From assembly GCF_900100435.1 (NCBI RefSeq), contig NZ_FNEX01000003.1, positions 1-64,000 of the forward strand: a stretch of 64,000 nucleotides of DNA, written 5' to 3'. This DNA comes from Pedobacter sp. ok626 (GTDB lineage Bacteria > Bacteroidota > Bacteroidia > Sphingobacteriales > Sphingobacteriaceae). The translations under genes and the position numbers were made by a program. Below are positions 53,341 through 62,154 of the stretch, piece after piece. The notes under the pieces are model-generated. The model made no database searches. It was not told where the DNA came from and was given only the letters and a program-made list of their open reading frames with translations. The stretch's first letter is position 1. Each line of letters opens with the position of its first letter.

Positions 53341-54195
53341 ATGAATTTATTTTGCCGCCTCCCTCTCCTTGCATTGTTCCCTCTGACTATGCTATTTTCC
53401 TGCAACAATAGAGTCTACACAGAAATACCACTCAAACAAGTTGAGGACTTTTACGCCAATATGAAAGAAAAAGGTGTAAATACCGATACCACTATGCTTT
53501 ACGGGTATTTTTTTACGAATGAAACCAAAAAGCCTTTGGAAGCAGCAGCAGAGGAACTAAAAAAGAAAAATTTTCAATTTGTCAAAATCTATCAGAGTGA
53601 TGATAATATTTATTGGTTACACGTTGAGCGAAAGGAAAAACACAACAGTAACTCTCTGTATGTACTAAATAAGGAACTTTACAACCTTGCAAGCCGTTAC
53701 AATCTGCAATCCTACGATGGCTATGATGTTGGAAATGTTGACCCAGCAAAAGCGATTGAAACGGACAGCTATTTTGTTCCGGAAGATTTTTCAGCGAGAG
53801 ACGTTGTTAAGGATGGCTACCTCTATTTATTAGTCATAAACAACGCATTTGATAAATTCTCACACAAAGAAGAATTTTGCTACTTCATAAAAATAAACTG
53901 CAATTACGATATAGTTGACGAGCATAAACTCCCAAGTGATAGCGAATTAATTAAAATGGACAACCTGGACCATGCAATTGAAGGCATGCTTAATGCCCAA
54001 AACATTAAAAATTACTATGTTTTCAGAAACGTATACAAGGGTGATAGAAACTGCTTTATTGCTATTAATAATAAAGAAGCAGCAGATAAAGCCCTGAAAA
54101 ACTTTCAACAAACATCAAAAATATTCGCCTTTAACTACGAAATTATTAAAGATGAGAAGTGGACAAACTACGAACTTGCTAAAAAAATACAGTAG
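53341..54195 (+). CDS. Lipoprotein with RraB-like domain
   Basis: 284 residues. The lipobox is MLFSC (Cys21). Residues about 50-135 match the RraB pattern (RNase E inhibitor family): LYGYFFTNETKKPLEAAAEEL, FQFVKIYQSDDNIYWLHVE, LASRYNLQSYDGYDVGNVD. The C-terminal half has no recognised family. A true RraB acts in the cytoplasm on RNase E, so a lipid-anchored exported RraB-fold protein must do something else. It is followed 42 bases later by a SUKH protein, a family common in toxin-immunity sets. Confidence 0.68.
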   Translation: MNLFCRLPLLALFPLTMLFSCNNRVYTEIPLKQVEDFYANMKEKGVNTDTTMLYGYFFTNETKKPLEAAAEELKKKNFQFVKIYQSDDNIYWLHVERKEKHNSNSLYVLNKELYNLASRYNLQSYDGYDVGNVDPAKAIETDSYFVPEDFSARDVVKDGYLYLLVINNAFDKFSHKEEFCYFIKINCNYDIVDEHKLPSDSELIKMDNLDHAIEGMLNAQNIKNYYVFRNVYKGDRNCFIAINNKEAADKALKNFQQTSKIFAFNYEIIKDEKWTNYELAKKIQ

Positions 54196-54237
54196 CTCAA
54201 TTTTAACGCTTTATACTAAATTTTGAAGAATACAAAT

Positions 54238-54984
54238 ATGACAGTAACAGACCAGCTTAAATCCATATTGACAGAGCAATATATTTCGGAAGACGGAGAG
54301 GAATATAAAGTCGAACTGAAACAAGGTTTGACGAATCGACAGATTGAGGATTTAGAAAGGTTACTCCCAACTGGACAAATGCCAAATGAAATTAAAGACC
54401 TTCTTAAATTCTCTAGTGGTTTTGAATTCTACGGGCTTGAGGAAGTGACATTTGATGGTATTGGACAATTCGGTTTCGAGGAGTTCTTTCCAAATTCGGT
54501 TCAGCTTGCAGGTGACGGATTTGGCAACTTTTGGATTTTAGATATTGACAAGAACGGCAATTGGGGAAATGTTTTTTATGTATGTCACTCCCCTGCAGTT
54601 ATTGTTAAACACTCGGATAACTTGACTCAATTCATTGAACACGTTAACGAATTTGGAAAGAATGGTAAGAAATCTAATCTTAACATCATTCATGAAGAAG
54701 CAGTTTTCAATATATGGCAAGATGACAATGGATTTATGGAACTCGAACATGCAAGACAAGCTGGTGATCCAACTTTAAAGACATTCGCTCAATCTCTTCC
54801 AGACAATTTTGTTATTGCAGACTTACGAAACAAATCAAATCAAAATGGTTTTTCTTGGGGCAAATTCGAGCCAAATATTGGCAATGTAAAACGACACGAA
54901 ACATACCTAATTTGGGGCATCGAGAAACCTATTAAGAAAGGATTCCTTTCAAGACTATTCCGTAAATCCTCTCAAAAGAAGTAA
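54238..54984 (+). CDS. SMI1/KNR4 (SUKH) family protein
   Basis: 248 residues. The SUKH domain spans roughly 15-140: TNRQIEDLERLLPTGQMPNEI, LLKFSSGFEFYGLEEVTF, LAGDGFGNFWILDIDKNGNWG and VFYVCHSPAVIVKHSDNLTQFI. SUKH proteins are frequent immunity proteins against contact-dependent or polymorphic toxins. The C-terminal 100 residues are extra and of unknown type. The ATG at 54238 is chosen over a TTG at 54223. No toxin gene is adjacent, so it could be an orphan immunity gene. Confidence 0.82.
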   Translation: MTVTDQLKSILTEQYISEDGEEYKVELKQGLTNRQIEDLERLLPTGQMPNEIKDLLKFSSGFEFYGLEEVTFDGIGQFGFEEFFPNSVQLAGDGFGNFWILDIDKNGNWGNVFYVCHSPAVIVKHSDNLTQFIEHVNEFGKNGKKSNLNIIHEEAVFNIWQDDNGFMELEHARQAGDPTLKTFAQSLPDNFVIADLRNKSNQNGFSWGKFEPNIGNVKRHETYLIWGIEKPIKKGFLSRLFRKSSQKK

Positions 54985-55068
54985 AATAAGGTGTATCTCT
55001 AAGCAAATTATTAACTTAGAGATACCGTTTTGTTATTACTGACCCCTTCGACTTCTTCATTGACCGCG

Positions 55069-55095
55069 CGTGATTATGCAACACTTATCGATTAC
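55069..55095 (+). repeat. Imperfect direct repeat, left copy
   Basis: CGTGATTATGCA followed by TTATC and GATTAC resembles CGTAATTATGCA, TTATC and GATTATC at 61291-61320, with a few mismatches and a 3-base insertion. The two copies border the 6.2-kb block with the PIN, DUF2971, membrane and nuclease genes. They could be old attachment or insertion-site traces. Confidence 0.3.
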
Positions 55096-55249
55096 TTGCT
55101 AATGAAAAAAAATATAAAATACTATAAATCAATAGCTTAAATCAAAAACACAACAAATTGCAACCACTGATTTTTTACGTAATTTTACCTATTGTTTTGG
55201 ATCAGAGTGTAGAAAAACAAATATGGTTATCAAATCAAATATAGCATAT

Positions 55250-55495
55250 TTAATTAATGATAAATAAAATATGGTTTCTCTGTAATTGTCTACAGAGGAC
55301 ATATTTAGATACTCCATAATATGAGCTATAGCCAACTATTAATCTTAAAAACATATATTGATTTCGGAATAAGCAGCCACATTCTCCGAATTTCCCAATT
55401 CGGCCTCCATATTGGATATTTCGGCAAAAGAAAAAAGGCAACCGCTTAGGGGTTTGCAGGCCGAAATCGTAGATTGGAAAAAGCTGACTTTCCAT
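55250..55495 (-). CDS. Doubtful 81-codon ORF
   Basis: The minus-strand frame begins MESQLFPIYDFGLQTPKRL and continues with a Cys- and aromatic-rich stretch. No family was recognised and no ribosome-binding or promoter signal stands out. It lies just upstream of the PIN gene, in the opposite direction. It may be a chance frame in an otherwise non-coding or decayed region. Confidence 0.2.
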   Translation of the reverse strand: MESQLFPIYDFGLQTPKRLPFFFCRNIQYGGRIGKFGECGCLFRNQYMFLRLIVGYSSYYGVSKYVLCRQLQRNHILFIIN

Positions 55496-55546
55496 AAATT
55501 TTAATTGTCCCTCTCTTTTGCTAGATTCGGGATAGCAAATCCAACT

Positions 55547-56884
55547 ATGGCAAAAAACTTTCTTTTTCTTGACACCAATATCCTTCTACACTGTAAACCG
55601 CCAATGGAAATCGACTGGAATAATTATGCGAAAGGTTCTTGCATCATGGTGATAGCCCCTATCGTTATCGCTGAAATAGATAAGCACCGGCGTAATCCAA
55701 AAAAAAAGATCGCCAACAGGGCCAAATCTATCACCAAGCTTTTCGAGCAGATCATGGATCACGAAGATTCGGACTGGATTCTTATTGACAAGAGGCCCAC
55801 CTCCACAACATTTTTGGAAAACAGTCTTGAGAAATCTGAACAGGACGATTGTCTGCTAGCGGCAATATTGGAATTTTCTCCCGAAAATTCTGGTGACCAA
55901 AAAATATTGGTCAGTGAAGACTTTGGCCCTAGACTGAAGGCAAGAAATCTCGGCATCAAAACGATAAAGCTATTAGATAGCGAATTGCTTGCAGAGGAAC
56001 CGGACGAAAATGAAATTCGGTTACAAAAGCTGGCCAGGGAGAACAATGAACTGAAAAACCGCGTTCCCAAAGTTGATCTGTTCCTTGGAGGAAAAAGTAA
56101 GCATATAAATTTCCCAGAGTTCCACGGAACAATGACCTTTGATCAATATTTCGCTCAGAAGATGGAAGAGGTGAAAAAAAAGTATGCATACCACAAAATC
56201 CCCTTCAAAATGCCCACACAGAGGGATCTCGTATATCAGAGCGCCCTTGCAGAAAGCATCATGTATACCGAAAGCAAAAGGTATAATGAAGATCTGGACT
56301 GGTTTTTCGAAAATTATCGGCATGGATATCTCCCTCAACTTTACAATTGGCATATCAGTCGGCTCTTGTCCATCGAGATCGAACTGGAAATCTATAATGA
56401 AGGAAACGTTCCCGCAGAGAATATTGATCTACGCCTGAGGTTTCCCAAGGGGATCAACATCGAACTAGCCGACACATTCAATCCATTTCCGCTTTCTCCT
56501 ATACCACCAGAGAAACCCCTCCCACTTGACGAGCTTCTAATGAAGGCGAACAAGCTGCACGACAAAGCATCGGCTCATGCGCTATCATCACCATCTTTAC
56601 CAAAGCCTTGGATCTCCATTCAAAAGGCTAACGGTCTACAGGTAGACATGAGGTGCAGCTATCTGAAACACCATCAATCCTCTAAATTTGGTAAGCTTGC
56701 CGTATGTTTCCAAACAGTGGATGACATGAAGGGGTTTGAGTTTGAATATGAGCTGATGATAGCCAATGATCCCAAACTGCTCAAGGGCAAACTACAGGTA
56801 AACTTTGTCCCTACATCACCTAGGACAGCGACCTCTTACAGTAAATCTCTTGACAAATTTCTGGATTGGCCCCATCCGCTGTAG
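55547..56884 (+). CDS. PIN-domain protein with long C-terminal region
   Basis: 445 residues from the ATG at 55547 (MAKNFLFLDTNILLHC). The PIN nuclease fold covers about 1-150 with the acidic residues Asp9 (LDTN), the Glu in VIAEIDKHR, the Asp pair in EQDDCLLAA and LVSEDFGPRLKA, so the active site looks complete. The remaining 300 residues include a helical linker and a beta-rich domain of unknown type (LEIYNEGNVPAENIDLRLRFPKG). Large PIN proteins without a small antitoxin partner are often stand-alone RNases or parts of defence sets. No antitoxin gene is adjacent. Confidence 0.82.
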   Translation: MAKNFLFLDTNILLHCKPPMEIDWNNYAKGSCIMVIAPIVIAEIDKHRRNPKKKIANRAKSITKLFEQIMDHEDSDWILIDKRPTSTTFLENSLEKSEQDDCLLAAILEFSPENSGDQKILVSEDFGPRLKARNLGIKTIKLLDSELLAEEPDENEIRLQKLARENNELKNRVPKVDLFLGGKSKHINFPEFHGTMTFDQYFAQKMEEVKKKYAYHKIPFKMPTQRDLVYQSALAESIMYTESKRYNEDLDWFFENYRHGYLPQLYNWHISRLLSIEIELEIYNEGNVPAENIDLRLRFPKGINIELADTFNPFPLSPIPPEKPLPLDELLMKANKLHDKASAHALSSPSLPKPWISIQKANGLQVDMRCSYLKHHQSSKFGKLAVCFQTVDDMKGFEFEYELMIANDPKLLKGKLQVNFVPTSPRTATSYSKSLDKFLDWPHPL

Positions 56885-57314
56885 TATCGTTGGACCAGAT
56901 TCACATAAGGATAAATATGATTTAATCCATTTTCAGAGTTCTTTTTTATTTAATTCCAAAAAAATCCATAAATTTCTTTCGCGATGCTGACGATGCATAA
57001 GCTAATAATTCACAACCAATCTGTCACTTCAGGTAACTCTTACATAACGCTTCTCAACATTCTGTTCAATCTGGCTGGCCACTAATTTGATTTAGGATTT
57101 ATTCTCCTTATCAAACCTGGATAAATTTTCTTTATTAAGGTAGAAAAATGAAACTGATCAGTGTTCAAATAACTAGCAATATCCCTGTATTTCATTGGAG
57201 CTTGCCTTGCTGGGCCAACAAAACAGGATATAAATCAAAAAGACCTTGATTATGACTTTGTCCCACAAGCGATGTAACTTATCTTTAGCACAATCATAAT
57301 AGATAACCTCTATA
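56885..57314. other. Intergenic region with a possible HTH gene remnant
   Basis: 430 bases between the convergent PIN and DUF2971 genes. Apart from a short minus-strand frame (57082-57234) that looks like part of a helix-turn-helix protein, nothing was recognised. No clear terminator hairpin was found. Confidence 0.4.
57082..57234 (-). pseudogene. Possible remnant of an HTH regulator
   Basis: A 50-codon frame without a proper 5' end reads MKYRDIASYLNTDQFHFST then LIKKIYPG, resembling one helix-turn-helix of an AraC- or Crp-type regulator. It is bounded by stop codons, and upstream frames are broken, so it looks like the decayed end of a gene. The match is short and could be chance. Confidence 0.25.
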
Positions 57315-58313
57315 CTATACCCTTCTCCATATCTTTGCATCTGGAAAGTTCACGTTCAATAACGATTTAAGATCCTGATAATCCTGCTCACTCACCTTTG
57401 AACCACATACCAGCTCAGTAATCTCCAGATCAAATAGCGGATTGATTGTCTCGCTCCCCTTTAGAGGCAGGTTTATATAATTTCTTCCTGAACTCTCGTC
57501 CGTGCTCATTGGAAAAAGCTCACTTAACAAAACACCTTTGTTCAAAATTGGTACCTCATCGTAATCAAAACACAACCTGGTTTCATTTTCCCAATTGTAA
57601 TGCCCCCTTTTATAAAATTTTGAAAACATCACAACATCGGTTATGAACATTTGCCTTTTAAACTCCTTTTTAAGACGGTAATTGATCTGATTGTAAAAGT
57701 CAAAAGCATATCCCTTATCATAAAAGACATCCCGGAAGTCATACAAACCTGATTTGTCCTGGTTAAAATTTGAAAACCTGAAACCGAGAGCTACCCCGGT
57801 GTCATCTTTGGCATAGTTCGCCCAGAAGCGTTCATTATGATTATCCTGGGTAAAGCAAAGCACAAAAATCCTTTTCCGGTCCAGGTCTGAAGGCGTTGGT
57901 GAGGTCCAGTCGACCGTCCCATTCCCCGTCTTCTTCTGATCTGCATAATCGGTAGGGATCAAAAGATGAAATAAGCCCAGTCTTTTGTAAAATTCCGTGT
58001 ATTCCGCAAAATCATTAGCATCGTTAGAGAATAAATCACTGATCTGAATTGACTTCTCCTGAATGATTTGCTTGGCATATTTAACGCCTTTAAAATGATG
58101 AAACTGCCCAAAATCACGGATCCTGTTCCTGGATATTTTATCAAATATCCTTCTCATTGTACTGACATCCGAAAAATTAATGAGCCCCCTTTCATCCCAA
58201 TAAGTTGCAAGATTAAGATCATCCACGGTAATCACCGGCATGTCCATTCCCAAATCTGCCGACTGCAGACCTTCATTAATAATTCTTACAATTTTTAACT
58301 TGTCCTTTTGCAT
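57315..58313 (-). CDS. DUF2971 domain protein
   Basis: 332 residues. The DUF2971 hallmark is RIFVLCFTQDNHNERFWANYAK followed by GVALGFRF, and later NWENETRLCFDYDE. DUF2971 proteins are widespread, often next to phage-defence or abiortive genes, with unknown biochemistry. It starts 3 bases after the stop of the membrane coiled-coil gene, so the two form a tight pair, driven by the promoter at 59273-59302. Confidence 0.83.
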   Translation of the reverse strand: MQKDKLKIVRIINEGLQSADLGMDMPVITVDDLNLATYWDERGLINFSDVSTMRRIFDKISRNRIRDFGQFHHFKGVKYAKQIIQEKSIQISDLFSNDANDFAEYTEFYKRLGLFHLLIPTDYADQKKTGNGTVDWTSPTPSDLDRKRIFVLCFTQDNHNERFWANYAKDDTGVALGFRFSNFNQDKSGLYDFRDVFYDKGYAFDFYNQINYRLKKEFKRQMFITDVVMFSKFYKRGHYNWENETRLCFDYDEVPILNKGVLLSELFPMSTDESSGRNYINLPLKGSETINPLFDLEITELVCGSKVSEQDYQDLKSLLNVNFPDAKIWRRV

Positions 58314-58316
58314 CTG

Positions 58317-59258
58317 CTAATTCGTAAAATTCTCATTCAGACGGCTGGATGCCTCTTTCAAATCTGCTATGGCATCTGTTATCGTGTTCACCTGATCCAA
58401 AAAATTTTGTGCTATAGCCTTGTTTTCCTGAATGATTTGGAGATAAACCTGTTTTCCATCCCTGGTTAAGGTAGCCAACTCCGCAATCAGAGCATCCTCA
58501 GCCATTCCTCTCCCCACATACTTAGTGGCGAACTTATTAAACGGGACAAAGAAAAGGTCATAATACAACTTCAAATCATATGGGCTTGCAGCAGCACTGA
58601 AAAATTTTAGACCTATAGCACCTAGTTCATTAGCAACTGCTGGTGCGGTAGTCTGTAGTCTGATTGTGAGGGGTCCGAGTAAATTATGTGCCGTAGTTTG
58701 GATTTCCTGAAACTTTTCCTTCCTGGAATGATCGTACCCATGGGACTTTTCAAGCTGTTCCGGGAGGCTCTTAAAGATTTCAAACAGGACATCCAGGGAA
58801 CCGCTCATTGTATTAAATTCTCTTACAGCCTGTTGCCTGTCCCGGTCGAAATAGCTAACATAAGCCAGCAGATATTTTTCAAGATCCAGATCAAAAGTGA
58901 TCCTTCTCAGATTGTTCAGAGACAAATAGGTCATCATAGGGATTTGTAGGGGATCTATACTGATCTGGTCCGAAAATTCTTTCAATGCATTATTTTGGTA
59001 TTCTACATCATCGATAATCGTGCGGATCATAATCGAAAAGTAGCTTAGCTTGTCACGCTCCTGCTGCCTTTCCAATTTTATTTCCTTTTTCTTGTCCCTT
59101 TTGGTTTCTATAATAAATATCCACCAGGCCACAAATGCTGCTAGTGCGGCCAGGGTTAATGGTAATATGATGTCTTTGGCTAGTTCATAAGCTGAGGGGG
59201 TGGTTGCAACAAGCCAGGACTGCCAGCTGGCAGGGGTCTTAGAAAGTAACGTGAGCAT
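58317..59258 (-). CDS. Single-pass membrane protein with cytoplasmic helical domain
   Basis: 313 residues. One transmembrane helix (about 29-51, ILPLTLAALAAFVAWWIFII) is followed by a basic coiled stretch (ETKRDKKKEIKLERQQERDK) and a long helical domain up to the C-terminal EASSRLNENFTN. No family was recognised; the layout resembles membrane-anchored partners in abortive-infection systems, which is inference. It is cotranscribed with the DUF2971 gene. A near-perfect promoter lies 15 bases before its ATG. Confidence 0.72.
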   Translation of the reverse strand: MLTLLSKTPASWQSWLVATTPSAYELAKDIILPLTLAALAAFVAWWIFIIETKRDKKKEIKLERQQERDKLSYFSIMIRTIIDDVEYQNNALKEFSDQISIDPLQIPMMTYLSLNNLRRITFDLDLEKYLLAYVSYFDRDRQQAVREFNTMSGSLDVLFEIFKSLPEQLEKSHGYDHSRKEKFQEIQTTAHNLLGPLTIRLQTTAPAVANELGAIGLKFFSAAASPYDLKLYYDLFFVPFNKFATKYVGRGMAEDALIAELATLTRDGKQVYLQIIQENKAIAQNFLDQVNTITDAIADLKEASSRLNENFTN

Positions 59259-59272
59259 AATTTAGTTTTAGC

Positions 59273-59302
59273 CAAAGATAATTAAATTAAAACTTTCATC
59301 AA
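59273..59302 (-). promoter_or_regulatory. Promoter of the membrane protein-DUF2971 pair
   Basis: On the minus strand TTG (59300-59302), 19 bases of spacer, then TATCTTTG (59273-59280). This is a full match to the Bacteroidota consensus and has the same spacing as the nrdJ promoter. The leader to the ATG at 59258 is very short. Confidence 0.72.
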
Positions 59303-59349
59303 TGTGATGTCTAAAGTTCGTGTCAATATATGTTACATCCTGGCCGAGA

Positions 59350-61053
59350 TCAATCTGCTTTTAGCAGGTATAGTGATGCCCCCTTTTTTATAGATGTATC
59401 AAACTTTAGCCCAACTTCTCCTCTGTCACTTTCAGGTACGCTCTTCTGATCAATTTGAACTGACAATACTTTTGCAGTTTCAAATTCTTCTTTCATTACC
59501 AAAAGTATTTTGTCATTTACTTTGACCTTAGGATGATCTTCCATATTCAAAATAGCAATGGTATTATTTTTAAAAAGCTCCTTTGGTTTTCCTAGTTCCC
59601 GGGCTTCAAGGGGAATAAAGTCTAAGTAGCCGGTTTTATAAAAGGCTGCTCTGGCCTGCTTTTTTGTGATTACTCCTTTTTCTATTGCCTTAAAAAGGTT
59701 AAACAGCTGCCATGTTGTGCAAAGCCCACGGTCATCATATTTCGCATCATTTATCTGGTGCTCAGTAAAGGGTGGGTTCGTCCGTTCGGATGCTGCTTTA
59801 TTTCGCTGATGGTTTACGATATAATGCGCATGGATATCGCGATCCTTGTTCTCCTTCATCCTTCTGTACCTTATTTTACTAATCTGCGAACATTCCGAAT
59901 CTGTGGAAGTCCGAAAAATGCCCTTGACCTCAATAATAATCAAACCGGTCTCGGTTTGGATCTGTATGTCTTCCTCAAGAACCTGACCAGGTACTTTTAA
60001 ACTATCCGGGTCAATAACCTGCTGGAATCCGATCCACTTAAAAAATGTGATGATCGCGTCAACGAGTTCCTTGCCGGTACAACTCAGCATTTGCTTTAGA
60101 AAATTGTATTTTTCCTCATTCCCTTTAATTTCCAGCTCCTTATCCTTTAGTGCCTTCTGGAAATCCTGTTTTAGTTTTTCTTTTTCAGCAAATAACCGGT
60201 CCTGGTTAGGCAGCCTGTACATTGCCTCTTCCAGCCATTTATCTTTAACCATTTCCGGAAATAATTTCGGCAGGTAAATAGGAGCAACATCCTTTAGAAA
60301 GCTGGTTAAAAACGCACCCTTTTCCTTTATATCGGGAAAGAAAAAAACACCCGAATCCTGGTGAATCGTATAAAAACTGGCAACCTGCCTCTTTCCGGTG
60401 AGTAAGAGGGGCACAAAAGCAGGATTGGATATATATTTTTGATCCTGATAAATTTCAGGGAGATGGAATACAATATGGTAATTTGCCTCTCCGACATGTT
60501 TTTTCATCAGATTAAAAAGTTCCCCATCTTGCTCTGGTACCTTCAATACCTCTCCATGCAGATTCTCATGCCTCGGCAAATCACTAATGAATGAATATAA
60601 ATTTGCGGTATGTTCAGTCTCTGACATGTTAAAATGATAGTCGATTGTTTCATCCTCGCTGCAAAAAACAACAACCATTGCACCTGATTTTAATACAGGA
60701 ACTAAATCATTCCTCAGGGTCTGAAGTACGAATGCCCTGGGATCAAACAAAGTTTGAGGTTTATGACAAACGAAATAGTAGTCCTTTGTTGTTTTATTTT
60801 TTCCCCTGGTGTGATCCTGTTCATTGTAAGGGCAGTTATCTACGTAATTGAGGTCGATTATGATAACGTTATATTCGTGAAGGTTCTTAGGAAGAGTTAC
60901 CTGTGGCAAACAATGTCGTGCCCTTTCATATGCGCCATATTGTATCGTTACCTGTTTACCAATACTCCCGTTAAATAGTTTTATATTTTTATGCTCTAAA
61001 TATTCAATTTCATCCGGATGGAGGTTTAGCGCGCAAATTTTTGTTCCGGTCAT
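59350..61053 (-). CDS. PD-(D/E)XK nuclease-like protein with barrel-like C-terminus
   Basis: 567 residues. The N-terminal 270 residues are a Rossmann-like alpha/beta region (NVIIIDLNYVD, LKSGAMVVVFCSEDE). A coiled coil (290-325, KEKLKQDFQKALKDKELEIK) leads into a restriction-endonuclease fold with Asp362 and Glu375-x-Lys377 in EDIQIQTETG/LIIIEVKG, a complete PD-(D/E)XK core. The last ~60 residues (VKVNDKILLVMKEEFETAKV, GEVGLKFDTSIKKGASLYLL) read like domain II of translational GTPases. It is probably a nuclease effector of a defence system; no helicase or methylase is adjacent. The barrel assignment is by eye. Confidence 0.72.
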   Translation of the reverse strand: MTGTKICALNLHPDEIEYLEHKNIKLFNGSIGKQVTIQYGAYERARHCLPQVTLPKNLHEYNVIIIDLNYVDNCPYNEQDHTRGKNKTTKDYYFVCHKPQTLFDPRAFVLQTLRNDLVPVLKSGAMVVVFCSEDETIDYHFNMSETEHTANLYSFISDLPRHENLHGEVLKVPEQDGELFNLMKKHVGEANYHIVFHLPEIYQDQKYISNPAFVPLLLTGKRQVASFYTIHQDSGVFFFPDIKEKGAFLTSFLKDVAPIYLPKLFPEMVKDKWLEEAMYRLPNQDRLFAEKEKLKQDFQKALKDKELEIKGNEEKYNFLKQMLSCTGKELVDAIITFFKWIGFQQVIDPDSLKVPGQVLEEDIQIQTETGLIIIEVKGIFRTSTDSECSQISKIRYRRMKENKDRDIHAHYIVNHQRNKAASERTNPPFTEHQINDAKYDDRGLCTTWQLFNLFKAIEKGVITKKQARAAFYKTGYLDFIPLEARELGKPKELFKNNTIAILNMEDHPKVKVNDKILLVMKEEFETAKVLSVQIDQKSVPESDRGEVGLKFDTSIKKGASLYLLKAD

Positions 61054-61451
61054 TATATTAAATTAAAAAATTCCTTATTTGGGGATTATACTCCAAGTTA
61101 TCAAAAAATTACATTATAGATAAAATTTTTTGAACAGGAAGTTTGCCATTGTATTTGATTATCTAATTTCATGTTTGTATCTGTTTTACAGTAAAATCCT
61201 ACCTTACCTGAAATTAACGGAGATGAGCCTCATAGACTACCACAAAAATACTACACGTGAACTGTTGACTATTTAATTATCATTGCCTATCGTAATTATG
61301 CAGTGATTATCAGCGATTATCTACCGATATACAAAATAATCCAGAGGGGATCCCAATCTGGCTCAGATACAGCTTTTAAACAATATCTGACTGGGTATTT
61401 GAATCTTTCATGGAAAAGTTACAACTTGCAAATTCTCAATCATGGAATATA
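61054..61451. other. Intergenic region with right copy of the imperfect repeat
   Basis: 398 bases between the divergent nuclease and TetR genes, AT-rich. It contains the repeat copy at 61291-61320 and, around it, several GATTATC-like words. No clear promoter or gene was recognised. An in-frame ATG at 61410 could extend the TetR gene. Confidence 0.4.
61291..61320 (+). repeat. Imperfect direct repeat, right copy
   Basis: CGTAATTATGCA, TTATC and GATTATC, matching the copy at 55069-55095 with a few changes. The pair brackets the accessory block between the SUKH gene and the TetR gene. Confidence 0.3.
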
Positions 61452-62141
61452 ATGGCAAAAATTAAGAAAACGGAAATTGAAAGTAAGGAGCCAACATCAA
61501 GAAAAGTATCTTCGGGACCACTTCGTGAAAAAGCCCGCTCCATGGAAAAACTCGTAAAGGCGGTAGGCACAGTGTTGCAGAAACACAGCTACCCCGGTCT
61601 TACCGCTGTTAATATTGCCAATGAAGCTGGATTAAACAGGAAACTTATTTATACTTATTTCGGAACGCTCGATAATCTGGTGGAAACTTATGTCATTAAA
61701 AAAGACTTCTGGAAGTCGGGAGCAAAAAAAATGATCGAAAGCATCGTGGAAAATCCAGATCACCTCGGGAAAGCAGAAGTAAACCTGCTATTGCAGGGGC
61801 AATTTGAAGCCCTATTGAAGGATAAAGCTCAGCAAAAGATCATGCATTGGGGATTGGAAGGGAAGAATAAAATGTTGAGGAGTGCAGCAGATCAGAGAGA
61901 AGAAATGGGGATAGAATTGCTTGCAATTTTAGATAAGGATTTTGAAAACTCGACGGTTGATATCCGGGCAGTTTTGGCACTGCAAATTGCAGGTATCTAT
62001 TACCTGGCACTGCATGCAAAATCTTGTGGTAGTAAATTTTGTGGCATCGACATTAATAAACCTGAAGGAAAAGAACGGATATCAAAAGCCATTCAAAATA
62101 ATATCGAAATTGTATATAACCTTGCTAAAGTCAACAAATAA
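61452..62141 (+). CDS. TetR/AcrR-family transcriptional regulator
   Basis: 229 residues from the ATG at 61452 (MAKIKKTEIE); an ATG at 61410 is also possible. The N-terminal HTH is LTAVNIANEAGLNRKLIYTYFGTLDNLVETYV. The C-terminal ligand domain has no recognised subfamily. It is convergent with the HlyD gene, 13 bases apart, so control of the export operon is not certain. Such regulators often respond to small toxic compounds. Confidence 0.85.
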   Translation: MAKIKKTEIESKEPTSRKVSSGPLREKARSMEKLVKAVGTVLQKHSYPGLTAVNIANEAGLNRKLIYTYFGTLDNLVETYVIKKDFWKSGAKKMIESIVENPDHLGKAEVNLLLQGQFEALLKDKAQQKIMHWGLEGKNKMLRSAADQREEMGIELLAILDKDFENSTVDIRAVLALQIAGIYYLALHAKSCGSKFCGIDINKPEGKERISKAIQNNIEIVYNLAKVNK

Positions 62142-62154
62142 GACTCCTGTCTTA

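Larger units (their letters stand above)
54985..55546. other. Intergenic region with a possible recombination-type repeat
   Basis: 562 bases between the SUKH and PIN genes. It holds one copy of a near-repeat (55069-55095) whose partner is at 61291, and a weak 81-codon minus-strand frame (55250-55495). Nothing else was recognised. Confidence 0.4.
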
